64,000 nucleotides of DNA from Arcicella rigui (GCF_034929435.1 NZ_JAYFUM010000022.1:76902-140901); one strand, 5' to 3'; positions 30,642 to 39,601 are shown, counted from the stretch's first letter. A program made the numbers and translations. The notes: generated by a model not told the origin, from the sequence alone.

Positions 30642-33083
30642 TTACAGATGGAGGTTCAACTGAGCCCCAATTAATCTTGGCGAGCCAAATATCCAGTTAT
30701 AAATATTGATAGTACCACCATTAAAACTTGAATAAGTGATGATACGATTATCTTCAAGATTTTGGGCAAATACGCCTATATCAAACTTTCCTCCTTGGGT
30801 TGTGTAAGTCAAGTTGATGTCTGTTTTTGTATAAGCCTTTTGCTTATCCATGGCATAATTGAAAGCGGTGGTATAATAATCCGACTTAAACAAAGTTTGA
30901 ATACCTGCGTTTAAAATGCCTTTTCCTATTTTGAAATCGTGGTTATAGCCTGCCGTGAGGGTCCATTTAGGTGCCATAGGTGCTACGTTTCCCGCAAGAT
31001 TTCTTTCAATTACTGCTGCACCTACTCTATTAGCTACAGTTTTTAGGTCATCGTATTTCGCATCCAAAAAGTTCACAGAAAATCTAAATCTATTGGCTCT
31101 CGTTGCAACATATTCTCCATCTATTTCTAAACCTTTTACAGTACTAACTCCCGCATTTTGGATAGCGCCACCGATGGCAGTCGAGATAAAAATAGTCACT
31201 TGTTGGTCTTTATAGTCATAGTGGAAAGCCGAAGCATTCAAACGTAATTTGTTATTAGCAAACTTATTTTTAGTACCTATTTCGTATGCCACCAAGCTCT
31301 CTGGATTATACTGACCTAAATTATCGAATCCTCCGGCTTTATAACCCGTACTTACTTTTGCAAACAACATTTTATTGGCATCTATTTTATACTCCAATCC
31401 AGCCAACCAAGTAGTCTTGTTCCAACTGCCTTCGGTCGGGATTCCCTCAAATGGTTTCATACCTGCCTGCGTAGGAGAAGTAGGCACATTTGGGTAGAAA
31501 AATCGAATAATAGAAGGTGGACCAAAAGGTGCCGATGCCAAGTTTCCCCCACCTAAAACCTTTTTGTCAGAAGTATTTCTGATACCAAGTGTAAAGCCCA
31601 ATTTCTCATTGACATTATAAGTGGCTTGCCCAAAAATGGCTGATGTTTTTGAATTTACATCTCTGATGAAGAAGTTTAGAAAAGGAACTTGTCCACCAAA
31701 TGCCCCTGCTGCCGAAACCAATAATAGCCCACGAGCGGTATTTTGGTCTTCATCACCATAAAAACCTCCCACCTGCCAGCTCAATTTAGCTGTTTCGCCA
31801 TTTAATCTTAGTTCATGGCTTTGCGTTGATGATGCAATGTCGTTATGAAAACTATTGGTTTCTGGTACATAGCCATTAAGAGGCTGATAGCCAGTCATAG
31901 CTACTTTACGATAACCTGCGGTATAGCTTAAAATTGCTTTGCCAAAATTGTAGGCGATTTTTCCCCTGATAGCCGATTGGTCTATTTTCATAAAACCAGC
32001 CGTTGCAACGGGGTAATCATTTGGTAAAGGGGTTGTCCAAGCAATAGGTTCTTTATCTTTTAATTCAGTAATATTGGCCATCGGAACACCATATTGCGAA
32101 GGTGCTTGTTGGTCTATTTTACTAATTTCGCCCGCTACATACATGGACAACGCTTTGGTCGGATTTATAGTCAAGCCCAAACGAGCTGCCCACATATTTC
32201 CGTTATCAATTTTTCCCACTGCACCTCCGTCACGGTAGCCATCGTGCTTATTCAATATACCCGCCGCACGTACCGCTACAATTTTTCCTAAAGGAAGATT
32301 CACCATTCCGTTCAGTTTCAAGGAATTGTAATTTCCATAACTTAGCCCCAAATCTGCTTCACGAGTTTGAGTAGGTTTTTTAGCAATGATATTTACTGCT
32401 CCAGCGGTAGCATTACGTCCATAGAGTGTACCTTGTGGTCCTTTCAAGACTTCAACACGGTCGAGGTCAAACAATGCAGCGTTTAGGGCTACGGGTCTAT
32501 TAATGTACTCACCGTCGATTCCAACCGTAACAGCTTGGTCTGAAAGTTCGGCAGCACCTTGGTTACTTCCCACACCACGAACATTAATTTGATTAAAAAT
32601 GGTATTCGTGACAATATTCAAACTCGGAGCAATGGCTTGCAGTTGAACTAAATCTGTAATACCCTGTTTTTGTATAGCCTTGCCCGTAACCAAGTCGAGG
32701 GTAATAGGTACTCGCTGTGCCGAAACCGAACGGTTTTCTGCCGTTACGACTACTTCTTCGAGGCTTTCGGTTGCTTCTTTCAAGGTAATATCTAATTGCT
32801 TTTTATCGCCAACAGCTACTTCTTGTAATTCGTAGCCTACAAAAGAGAAAATAAGCGTTTGGTTTTTTCGTGCCTCAATCACATATTTTCCGTCTTTATC
32901 GGTTGTTGTTCCTTTGGTTGTGCCTTTGATGGCAATGCTTACCCCCGATAGTTTTTCACCATTTGTTGTTCTGACGCTTCCACTAATACTCTGGGCAAAT
33001 GACTGAGCAAATGAAAGCAGTATTATGATGACCGAATAAAAAGTTTTAGCTCTCGGATAGCTAAAAATAAAATTTTTTTTCAT
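30642..33083 (-). CDS. TonB-dependent receptor, not SusC type
   Basis: 813 residues. Signal peptide to about residue 30, a carboxypeptidase-like regulatory domain (~32-115), then a plug with VEVLKGPQGTLYGRNATAGAVNIIAKKPT, and a beta barrel ending in aromatic LNLHL. The plug motif and the lack of a SusD gene are like receptors common in sphingomonads and other proteobacteria rather than SusC. It opens the operon receptor - MFS - GH35 - alpha2 - beta2 - NTF2 - barrels. The 5' leader carries a hairpin at 33127-33160. Probable substrate is a plant glycoside; this is inference. Confidence 0.9.
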   Translation of the reverse strand: MKKNFIFSYPRAKTFYSVIIILLSFAQSFAQSISGSVRTTNGEKLSGVSIAIKGTTKGTTTDKDGKYVIEARKNQTLIFSFVGYELQEVAVGDKKQLDITLKEATESLEEVVVTAENRSVSAQRVPITLDLVTGKAIQKQGITDLVQLQAIAPSLNIVTNTIFNQINVRGVGSNQGAAELSDQAVTVGIDGEYINRPVALNAALFDLDRVEVLKGPQGTLYGRNATAGAVNIIAKKPTQTREADLGLSYGNYNSLKLNGMVNLPLGKIVAVRAAGILNKHDGYRDGGAVGKIDNGNMWAARLGLTINPTKALSMYVAGEISKIDQQAPSQYGVPMANITELKDKEPIAWTTPLPNDYPVATAGFMKIDQSAIRGKIAYNFGKAILSYTAGYRKVAMTGYQPLNGYVPETNSFHNDIASSTQSHELRLNGETAKLSWQVGGFYGDEDQNTARGLLLVSAAGAFGGQVPFLNFFIRDVNSKTSAIFGQATYNVNEKLGFTLGIRNTSDKKVLGGGNLASAPFGPPSIIRFFYPNVPTSPTQAGMKPFEGIPTEGSWNKTTWLAGLEYKIDANKMLFAKVSTGYKAGGFDNLGQYNPESLVAYEIGTKNKFANNKLRLNASAFHYDYKDQQVTIFISTAIGGAIQNAGVSTVKGLEIDGEYVATRANRFRFSVNFLDAKYDDLKTVANRVGAAVIERNLAGNVAPMAPKWTLTAGYNHDFKIGKGILNAGIQTLFKSDYYTTAFNYAMDKQKAYTKTDINLTYTTQGGKFDIGVFAQNLEDNRIITYSSFNGGTINIYNWIFGSPRLIGAQLNLHL

Positions 33084-33126
33084 AGTTTGGGCTGTTTTTG
33101 AATTTTAGCGAGTTTGAAAATCATCC

Positions 33127-33162
33127 AAAGCCGACTCTATTACCAGTAGAGTTGGCTTTTTT
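33127..33162 (+). terminator. strong hairpin in the receptor leader, terminator-like on the + strand
   Basis: AAAGCCGACTCTA (33127-33139) pairs with TAGAGTTGGCTTT (33147-33159) with one G-T pair, then TTT. A T-run follows only on the + strand. On the minus strand it lies 44 bp before the receptor ATG, so it is also part of that leader. Confidence 0.6.
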
Positions 33163-33189
33163 ATTGAATAATTGCAATAATTTGTTAAA

Positions 33190-33197
33190 CAAAATTA
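33190..33197 (-). promoter_or_regulatory. candidate -7 box of the receptor operon
   Basis: On the minus strand TAATTTTG matches TAnnTTTG, about 107 bp before the ATG at 33083. The leader would include the hairpin at 33127-33160. No -33 box was identified with confidence. Confidence 0.4.
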
Positions 33198-33295
33198 ATA
33201 TTGGTATAGTATAATTTTTTATCAATATTGTATCAATGTTATACATAATCAATCATTCATACTTAATTGATAAAATATTATCCTAAAATAATCTA

Positions 33296-33327
33296 CAAAA
33301 AAAGAGTTGTTCAATACGAACAACTCT
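33296..33327 (-). terminator. intrinsic terminator after the AraC remnant
   Basis: AGAGTTGTTC (33303-33312) and GAACAACTCT (33318-33327) form a perfect 10-bp stem; on the minus strand a run of seven T follows. It lies 32 bp past the stop of the AraC remnant and marks where the once complete gene ended. Confidence 0.75.
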
Positions 33328-33358
33328 CTTGGAATGGGAACGAAAGCAAATGTTAAAC

Positions 33359-33560
33359 TTAAAAGGAGTGCCGATACTCTGAGGGTTTTATACCTGTTTG
33401 GGCTTTAAAAAATCGGGCAAAATCACTCAATTCATTTTTATCAATTGGCTTCGAGCAAAAGTATTTCCTTGAGTTAATCATGGGCTGTTTGCTTAACACA
33501 TTTGCTAAAATGATTGGATGAAATTGCCGATAGTTCGACATAATCGGTGATTGTATTTTA
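33359..33560 (-). pseudogene. decayed AraC-family regulator, C-terminal remnant
   Basis: The last 25 codons read NELSDFARFFKAQTGIKPSEYR, nearly the same as NEISDFGRFFKAQTGMTPSEYR in the AraC protein at 15420. Upstream, in another frame, TDYVELSAISSNHFSKCVKQTAHD is followed by a stop and then LKEILLLEAN, matching TDYAEMMAISPNHLNKCVK...AHDLLKEMLLLEA of the intact protein, with codons lost in between. So it has a frameshift, a nonsense codon and deletions. No N-terminal domain is detectable. It stands where a regulator of the receptor operon might be expected. Confidence 0.8.
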
Positions 33561-33756
33561 TAAACGTGGATTGTAATTGTATAGCTATTGGGTAAGCCAA
33601 AACGAAATTAAAATACCAGCGACATGAAGTAAAAAATCAATCAAACTTACTTTATGAAGTAGTCTGCTTATGACTGATAAAAATGAATTGTTTGTACAAA
33701 ATGCACTGAATCATATAGGCTTCTAAAAATTTGATTTAAACGAAAAAATCCATCAA
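33561..33756. other. intergenic region before the KduD-like gene
   Basis: AT-rich sequence, possibly including more remnants of the AraC gene; no clear motif or ORF seen. Confidence 0.35.
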
Positions 33757-34527
33757 ATGAATAATTTTAAAAATTTTGACCTTAGTGGAAAAATCGCTTT
33801 GGTGACAGGTTGTAACAAAGGTATTGGGCGAGGGATGGCTCTTGGTTTGGCTGAAGCTGGTGCAGATATTATTGGAGTTGCTGGCTCTTTGGAACTTTCA
33901 GGAAGTATCATCGAACAAGAAGTGAAGGCTTTAGGACGAAATTTTAAAGCCTATCAGGCTGATTTATCCAATCGTGAGAAGGTTTATGAATTTATTCAAC
34001 AAGTAAAAGCCGAAAATCCTAAAGTAGATATTTTGCTGAATAATGCAGGAATTATCAAAAGAAATCCTGCTGCCGAACATTCAGATGAGTACTGGGACAG
34101 TGTTTTGAGCATCAATTTAGATACGCCATTTCTTTTGGCACGTGAATTCGGAAAAGACATGATTGCACAAGGAAGTGGGAAAATCATTTTTACTTGTTCA
34201 TTATTAAGTTTTCAAGGAGGTATCAACGTGCCGGGCTACGCTGCCTCGAAAGGTGCTTTGGCGAGTTTAGTAAAAGCCTTGGCAAACGAATGGGCTGGCA
34301 AAGGTGTAAATGTAAATGGAATTGCTCCCGGTTATATTGCCACAGACAACACCGAAGCTTTACGCAACGACCCCGAAAGAAGTACTGCTATTTTGAGTCG
34401 TATTCCTGCTAATCGTTGGGGTGAGCCACAAGACTTCAAAGGCCCAGTGGTTTTCTTAGCTTCCGAAGCTTCAAATTATGTGCATGGCACAATCTTAACA
34501 GTTGATGGTGGTTGGATGGGGAGATAA
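33757..34527 (+). CDS. kduD: SDR oxidoreductase, KduD-like 2-deoxy-D-gluconate 3-dehydrogenase
   Basis: 256 residues. NAD(P)-binding T17-G18-x3-G22-x-G24, NNAG at 95-98, catalytic Ser148, Tyr161 and Lys165 (YAASK), and PGYIATDNTEALRND, which is characteristic of KduD. KduD reduces 2,5-diketo-3-deoxygluconate to 2-keto-3-deoxygluconate in uronate breakdown and also acts on related keto sugars. No kduI or kduK is near; the gene is 675 bp beyond the receptor operon on the other strand, so a role in oxidised sugars from that locus is possible but not shown. Confidence 0.85.
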   Translation: MNNFKNFDLSGKIALVTGCNKGIGRGMALGLAEAGADIIGVAGSLELSGSIIEQEVKALGRNFKAYQADLSNREKVYEFIQQVKAENPKVDILLNNAGIIKRNPAAEHSDEYWDSVLSINLDTPFLLAREFGKDMIAQGSGKIIFTCSLLSFQGGINVPGYAASKGALASLVKALANEWAGKGVNVNGIAPGYIATDNTEALRNDPERSTAILSRIPANRWGEPQDFKGPVVFLASEASNYVHGTILTVDGGWMGR

Positions 34528-34697
34528 GTATGAGTGCCGAATTATGAATGCTGAATTAATTGTGAACGAAAGGGTTAAGGCAATTTTGTATTTGGGAATT
34601 TGGATGAATACTTTCACTAAAAACGTTTTTGTAAAGCTAAAAACTGAAAAAAATCCTTTAATAATCCTAATTCGCAATTCAGCCTTGATGCTTAAAT
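34528..34697. repeat. inverted 7-bp-period repeats after the KduD-like gene
   Basis: GAATTATGAATGCTGAATTA-like words at 34539-34561 and the opposite AATTCGCAATTCAGCC at 34670-34686 flank an AT-rich middle. They could pair. No gene seen. Confidence 0.5.
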
Positions 34698-34728
34698 AAT
34701 GGTTTTAGAGAAGTTCTTTTTGTTTTTC

Positions 34729-34766
34729 ATAAGGCTGAAAATTCGGTTTTCAGCCTTATTTTTTTT
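34729..34766. terminator. bidirectional intrinsic terminator
   Basis: ATAAGGCTGAAAA (34729-34741) pairs with TTTTCAGCCTTAT (34747-34759), with T-rich tails on each strand (34758-34766 on +). It overlaps the stop codon of the minus-strand gene at 34756. Confidence 0.8.
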
Positions 34767-35292
34767 GAAAACTAAAAATCTTTACGGCGTTACCTTTATC
34801 AACAATTTTCAGAAGAGTAAAACCGAATTGTATAACAAAATCTATCAGTACAGGTTCACGATAGAGTGCTTTTAAACAACCTTCATGAATTTCGCCTTCG
34901 TAGCTTGCCAATTGTTCTTCTATAAAAAGTATGCCTTGTGGTTTCAAGATGTTGGCAATGTCTTGAAGCATAGCATCAGGAAATGAAAATTCATGAAAAC
35001 TATTGAGGATAAGTACTTTGTCGAAAGTATGATAGGGGAGTTTGGTTTGGTATTCTGTGCCGATGACGGAGAAAAATTTTCCTGAAATTGCTCTCTTGAG
35101 GAATTTTTCATAAAAAGTAATTCCTGCCTCAATTTCTTCTTGATTACACAGATTTTCGTCGATGTCTTGTAAATAAAATGTAAGGTTTTCGACCTGAGAG
35201 GCGAAGTAAATTTCCCAAACGCCACCACTCGCACCAATAGACGCTACTACTTCATTAGGCTTAAATGCGAATGTTTTGAATGATTTCTCCAT
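34756..35292 (-). CDS. class I SAM-dependent methyltransferase-like protein
   Basis: 178 residues. The glycine-rich motif I is VVASIGASGGVWEIYFA (15-31), followed by a strand ending in LQDIDEN where the acidic ligand of SAM sits, and the typical later strand KVLILNSFHEF. The family cannot be narrowed. The gene begins immediately after a terminator hairpin (35293-35319), so its expression may depend on read-through or on a promoter hidden in the upstream gene. The substrate is unknown. Confidence 0.75.
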   Translation of the reverse strand: MEKSFKTFAFKPNEVVASIGASGGVWEIYFASQVENLTFYLQDIDENLCNQEEIEAGITFYEKFLKRAISGKFFSVIGTEYQTKLPYHTFDKVLILNSFHEFSFPDAMLQDIANILKPQGILFIEEQLASYEGEIHEGCLKALYREPVLIDFVIQFGFTLLKIVDKGNAVKIFSFQKK

Positions 35293-35319
35293 AAAAAAAC
35301 CCTTTCATAGAGAAAGGGT
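35293..35319 (-). terminator. intrinsic terminator placed directly before a start codon
   Basis: ACCCTTTC (35299-35306) pairs with GAAAGGGT (35312-35319), and on the minus strand a run of T reaches the base before the ATG at 35292. It ends the transcript of the coiled-coil gene (35338). Confidence 0.7.
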
Positions 35320-35337
35320 AAATTTTCAATTTGAATA

Positions 35338-36291
35338 TTATTTGATGGCAAAATGTCCTTCTCCAATTTTAAAACCTTCGCAGTACAATTCAATTTCATA
35401 CTGCCCGACTTGGTATTGAATTCCCGTGCCTTTGGCGTAAACGATCTCTACACTTTGTCCTTTTCGCTGAAAAGTAATGTCTTTTTTAATGGTATAAACG
35501 GATTCTTTTCCCATCAAATCAAAATTGCCAGAGCCAACATTCGAGTCGTACAGAATACTTCCTTTTGGGTCAATTACTCTTATAAAAATAGATTTATTAT
35601 CTTCTTTAGCAATGGCGTTCGGCAAAAGTTGAAAAGCAATTTTCATTTTATCTACTTTTGCCACACGAAATAAACCACCTTTTCGCTCCTTATTTTTACT
35701 TGAAACAGCAATAGCTTGTACCATTTGAGCCTGCAAAGCCGCACCTTTGTTCACGGTAGCCGTAAGTTCAAGGTTTTTCTGGTAATAATTATCAAGCGAA
35801 TCGCTGAGTACTTGTCTAAAGTATTTTAGTTGTGCATTTTCAGTCAATAGACTGGCATTTTCAGAAGCCAATAATTTAGTGTTATCTGCCAGTCTTACAT
35901 TTTCCTTTTTTAAATGCGAAAGCTCAGTATTTTTAGCTTGAATCAAGCGAAGATATTCTGCAATTTTATTTTCGTAACGAGTGGTTGAAAAAATACTGTC
36001 TTTTTTCAGCTGAATTCTGTCGAGTTCTAATTGTTTTTTTGCTGCCAGTAAATCATCCACTTGTCCGCCCAATGATTTTATCTGGGCGATTTTGGTGTCT
36101 AATTGTAAACTCAATGAATCTAAGCGAATTTTTGTGAGGGTTAAAGCCTGTACTTTATTCGTAATTTCAATTTTTTGTTCTTCTTTTACTGTATTTGCAT
36201 TCTTTAAATAATAACCAAGTACACACACTGTTACTGCCAAAAAACCTGTCGTAATCTTCCAAATACCACTACTTTGTGTTGTCTCTTCCAT
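35338..36291 (-). CDS. membrane-anchored coiled-coil protein, unknown function
   Basis: 317 residues. One membrane helix at about 11-27 (WKITTGFLAVTVCVLGYYL), then a long coiled coil (about 35-175) rich in Leu, Lys and Glu heptads, then a beta-rich C-terminal domain (about 205-317) with MKIAFQLLPNAIAKEDNKSIFIRVIDPKGSILYD and YEIELYCEGFKIGEGHFAIK. Proteins of this design are common in Cytophagales beside cell-envelope genes. The C-terminal domain would be periplasmic. I do not recognise a named family. Confidence 0.75.
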   Translation of the reverse strand: MEETTQSSGIWKITTGFLAVTVCVLGYYLKNANTVKEEQKIEITNKVQALTLTKIRLDSLSLQLDTKIAQIKSLGGQVDDLLAAKKQLELDRIQLKKDSIFSTTRYENKIAEYLRLIQAKNTELSHLKKENVRLADNTKLLASENASLLTENAQLKYFRQVLSDSLDNYYQKNLELTATVNKGAALQAQMVQAIAVSSKNKERKGGLFRVAKVDKMKIAFQLLPNAIAKEDNKSIFIRVIDPKGSILYDSNVGSGNFDLMGKESVYTIKKDITFQRKGQSVEIVYAKGTGIQYQVGQYEIELYCEGFKIGEGHFAIK

Positions 36292-36697
36292 ATACTATTT
36301 TTATTTAGGGTATTTACAAGTGATTCGCTATTTCCATTTTTTTTAGCCGAATTTAATCATTACGACTGGAATTTGAAATTATTAAAGTAAACTTACTTCA
36401 TTAAATTTTCATAAATTTCTCCAATATTTATGAATTGTTTATGCTGATTTATAGCAATCTGAATGATATTTTTTGCATAAAAAATGAAACATTTTGCCTA
36501 ATGTAATGTCAATTTTATAACAATTATCTGAAACATTTTATTAGAATAAGCAAAATTACCTTTGTTTTTGGTAGAAATAAAGCTATTAAATCATTATAAA
36601 ATATTAATAAAGAAGTTTTTAAAATAACTTTGTTCATTCGTGACATTGTATTTTTAATTTAATCATTAAATGCGGGCGGCAAGCCGTTTTCATCATT
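36292..36697. other. divergent intergenic region before nadB
   Basis: 406 bp, AT-rich. Two TAnnTTTG-type boxes on the + strand at 36557-36564 (TACCTTTG) and 36625-36632 (TAACTTTG). No ORF or RNA gene seen. Confidence 0.5.
36625..36632 (+). promoter_or_regulatory. candidate -7 box of nadB
   Basis: TAACTTTG fits TAnnTTTG, 66 bp before the nadB ATG. A second match, TACCTTTG, is at 36557-36564. A partner -33 box could not be chosen. Confidence 0.45.
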
Positions 36698-38284
36698 ATG
36701 CCCCAATACGACTTTTTAGTTATCGGCTCAGGTATCGCTGGGCTTTCTTATACAGCCAAAATTGCTACATACTTTGAAGAAAAACGCAAAAATGTAAAAA
36801 TAGCAATCATCACAAAAACCATCGCCGAAGAAAGTAATACGAAATATGCACAAGGTGGCATTGCTACGGTTTGGAAAGATGAAGATTCTTTTGAAAAACA
36901 CATAGAAGATACAATGGTGGCGGGCGATTTTATGTCGGATAAAAGAGCAGTAGAAATTGTAGTAACAGAAGCCCCCGAACGCCTAAAAGAACTGATTGCC
37001 TACGGAACAAACTTTGATAAAAAAGAGGACGGCTCTTATGATTTAGTGAAAGAAGGAGGACATTCCGACCAAAGAATTTTGCATCATAAAGATTCAACAG
37101 GCAACGAAATCGAAAGAGCTTTATTAGAAAAAGTAAAATCTTTTAAAAGTGTAGATTTTTTTACGCATTACTTTGCCATCGACCTAATTACGCAGCATCA
37201 TTTGGGCGAAAAAGTAACCAAAGATACACCCGATAAAAAGTGTTTCGGAGCTTATATTTTTAATACTATTACTGGAAAAACCGAAACATTTTTAGCTAAA
37301 ACTACGCTGTTGGCTACGGGCGGAATCGGGCAGATTTACCAAAGTACAACCAACCCAACCATTGCCACTGGCGACGGAATTGCGATGGCATACCGTGCCA
37401 AAGGATTAGTAGAAGGCATGGAGTTTATTCAGTTTCATCCTACTTCTTTGTATCAACCCGGCAAAAAACCTTCATTTTTGATTTCAGAAGCTGTGCGTGG
37501 ACATGGCGGTATTTTGAAAAATATGGACGAAAGTACTTTTATGGAAAAGTACGACGAACGCCTGTCATTAGCTCCACGTGATATTGTAGCAAGAGCCATC
37601 GACTCTGAAATGAAGAAAAATGGCGTGGACCATGTGTATTTAGACACTCGCCATCTCGACCATGAGGATTTTACACATCATTTCCCGATGATTTACCAGT
37701 ACTGTAAAGATAATCTCGGTTTGGATATTACAGGAAAAGACATGATTCCCGTTGTGCCAGCCCAGCATTATTTGTGTGGAGGTATCAAAGTAAATGAGTA
37801 CTCGCAAACGAATATTAATTTCTTGTTTGCCGCTGGCGAATGTTCGTCAACAGGTTTGCATGGGGCAAATCGTTTGGCATCTAATTCACTTTTAGAAGCC
37901 ATTGTATATGCACATCGAGCATTTTTGAAATCCATTGAAATTTTTGAAGACAATATACTTCCTACCAATATTCCAGATTGGAATGACGAAGGAACGACGC
38001 ATCCTGAAGAATTAGTATTGGTAACAGAAATGGCTCGTGAATTAGAATCTATCATGAGTAATTATGTCGGTATCGTAAGAACAGACCGAAGACTAAAAAG
38101 AGCTTACGACCGTCTGGAATTGATTTATCTTGAACACGAAGAATTGTATCGTCAATCAAAAATTTCTGTTCAAATCAACGAACTCCGCAATATGATTAAT
38201 GTAGCTTACCTCATTATCAAAGATGCCAGAGCCAGAAAAGAAAATCGTGGTTTACATTATAATTTAGATAATATCAAGGAGTAG
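36698..38284 (+). CDS. nadB: L-aspartate oxidase
   Basis: 528 residues, expected length. FAD-binding GSGIAGLSYTAKIA at 9-22, TKYAQGGIAT, and the succinate-dehydrogenase-like segments GMEFIQFHPTSLYQPG and LISEAVRGHGGIL. NadB oxidises L-aspartate to iminoaspartate, the first step of NAD synthesis from aspartate, with O2 or fumarate as acceptor. Neither nadA nor nadC is in view, so the gene stands alone. Followed by a terminator at 38304-38343. Confidence 0.95.
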   Translation: MPQYDFLVIGSGIAGLSYTAKIATYFEEKRKNVKIAIITKTIAEESNTKYAQGGIATVWKDEDSFEKHIEDTMVAGDFMSDKRAVEIVVTEAPERLKELIAYGTNFDKKEDGSYDLVKEGGHSDQRILHHKDSTGNEIERALLEKVKSFKSVDFFTHYFAIDLITQHHLGEKVTKDTPDKKCFGAYIFNTITGKTETFLAKTTLLATGGIGQIYQSTTNPTIATGDGIAMAYRAKGLVEGMEFIQFHPTSLYQPGKKPSFLISEAVRGHGGILKNMDESTFMEKYDERLSLAPRDIVARAIDSEMKKNGVDHVYLDTRHLDHEDFTHHFPMIYQYCKDNLGLDITGKDMIPVVPAQHYLCGGIKVNEYSQTNINFLFAAGECSSTGLHGANRLASNSLLEAIVYAHRAFLKSIEIFEDNILPTNIPDWNDEGTTHPEELVLVTEMARELESIMSNYVGIVRTDRRLKRAYDRLELIYLEHEELYRQSKISVQINELRNMINVAYLIIKDARARKENRGLHYNLDNIKE

Positions 38285-38303
38285 AAAACTCTATTCAAGT
38301 CCA

Positions 38304-38343
38304 TAAAAAAAGCCTGACGAAATCAAGAATCGTCAGGCTTTTA
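38304..38343. terminator. bidirectional intrinsic terminator after nadB
   Basis: AAAGCCTGACGA and TCGTCAGGCTTT form a 12-bp stem with a ~9-base loop and A/T tails. It lies between nadB (ends 38284) and the convergent nucleoside transporter (ends 38360). Confidence 0.85.
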
Positions 38344-38359
38344 TGCGTAGTACGTATTT

Positions 38360-39601
38360 TTACAAAAGTAATCCTGCTAAAGTAGCGGAAAGATAACTTG
38401 CCAAAGTACCACAAATTAATGCTTTGAAACCTAATTTGGCTAAATCAGTACGACGCTCAGGAGCTAATTCGCCAATACCTCCAATCTGAATTGCTACCGA
38501 ACTAAAATTGGCAAAACCACACAAAGCAAAACTGGTGATAGCCAAAGTTTTTACATCTAAAGTTTCTTTGATTTTCACTAAATCCAAGTAGGCTACAAAT
38601 TCATTTACTACCATTTTTGTTCCCATCAAAGCACCTGCTACCTGAATATCTTTACTGGGTACGCCCATAGCCCAAGCAAATACCGAGAAAACATTTCCTA
38701 AAATGAAATTCATACTAAGGTTTGGCATACCGAAAACGTAAAAACCAACATGCCAAAGAATAGAATCAATTAGAGCAATCAAAGCAATAAAACCAATTAG
38801 CATCGCTATTACATTGAAGCCAACTTTCAAGCCTTCAGAAGCACCCGAAGCAATGGCATCCACCAAATTGGAATGAGCTTTCTTAATTTCAAGTTGAACA
38901 AAACCTTGTGTTTCAGATTTTTCAGTTTCAGGATAAACGATTTTTGAAATCACTAAAGCACCCGGTGCAGCCATAATACTTGCCGCCAAAAGATACGAAG
39001 CAGGTACGCCCAATTTGATATAAGTAGCCATTACACCACCAGCAATACAAGCAAAACTTCCCGACATCGAAGCCAATAATTCAGATTTTGTCATACCCTT
39101 TAAATAAGGTTTAATCATAATCTGAGCCTCCACTTGTCCAACAAAAGCCGAAGCTGCATTTGAAAGAGCCTCTGCTCCACTTACGCCCATGAGCCAGTGC
39201 ATACCTTTTGCCAAAACGGCAATTACTCTTTGCATGATTCCGAGGTGATACAGAATATTTACCAAAACCGCTACAAATACAATCGTAGGAATTACTTTGA
39301 AGAAAAAAACAAAATCATGACCTTCACCGAAGGCTTTTGTCATTAATTCGGGTTGTACCAGTGAACTAAAAACAAATTCTGCTCCTTTGTCTGCTTTTTC
39401 AAGGAGTTGATTTACCAGTTCTCCTAATTTAGTAAATAGTGTTTTTCCAATGTCGGTTCTTAAAATAAAAACAGCCAAGCCAAACTGCAAAGCCAAGCCC
39501 ACACCTACTGTGCGGTAGTTAATAGCTTTTCGGTTATTCGACATCAAATAGGCAATTCCTAAAATTAATACAATCCCAATAAGTCCTGTGAAACGTTCCA
39601 T
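38360..39601 (-). CDS. concentrative nucleoside transporter (CNT/NupC family)
   Basis: 413 residues from the ATG at 39601 (MERFTGLIGIV); the TTG six bases upstream is less likely. Hydrophobic throughout. GEAHDF-like GEGHDFVFFF, then GVSGAEALSNAASAFVGQVEAQIMIKPYL, and the late ALCGFANFSSVAIQIGGIG are CNT signatures. The family imports nucleosides with H+ or Na+. The spacing of the two internal repeats (NAASAFVGQ and GFANFSSVA) fits the CNT binding site. No purine gene adjoins it. Confidence 0.92.
   Translation of the reverse strand: MERFTGLIGIVLILGIAYLMSNNRKAINYRTVGVGLALQFGLAVFILRTDIGKTLFTKLGELVNQLLEKADKGAEFVFSSLVQPELMTKAFGEGHDFVFFFKVIPTIVFVAVLVNILYHLGIMQRVIAVLAKGMHWLMGVSGAEALSNAASAFVGQVEAQIMIKPYLKGMTKSELLASMSGSFACIAGGVMATYIKLGVPASYLLAASIMAAPGALVISKIVYPETEKSETQGFVQLEIKKAHSNLVDAIASGASEGLKVGFNVIAMLIGFIALIALIDSILWHVGFYVFGMPNLSMNFILGNVFSVFAWAMGVPSKDIQVAGALMGTKMVVNEFVAYLDLVKIKETLDVKTLAITSFALCGFANFSSVAIQIGGIGELAPERRTDLAKLGFKALICGTLASYLSATLAGLLL

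Noticed and set aside
30642..33083. SusC assignment for the receptor
   Set aside because: The plug sequence and length (813 residues) are unlike SusC and no SusD gene follows.
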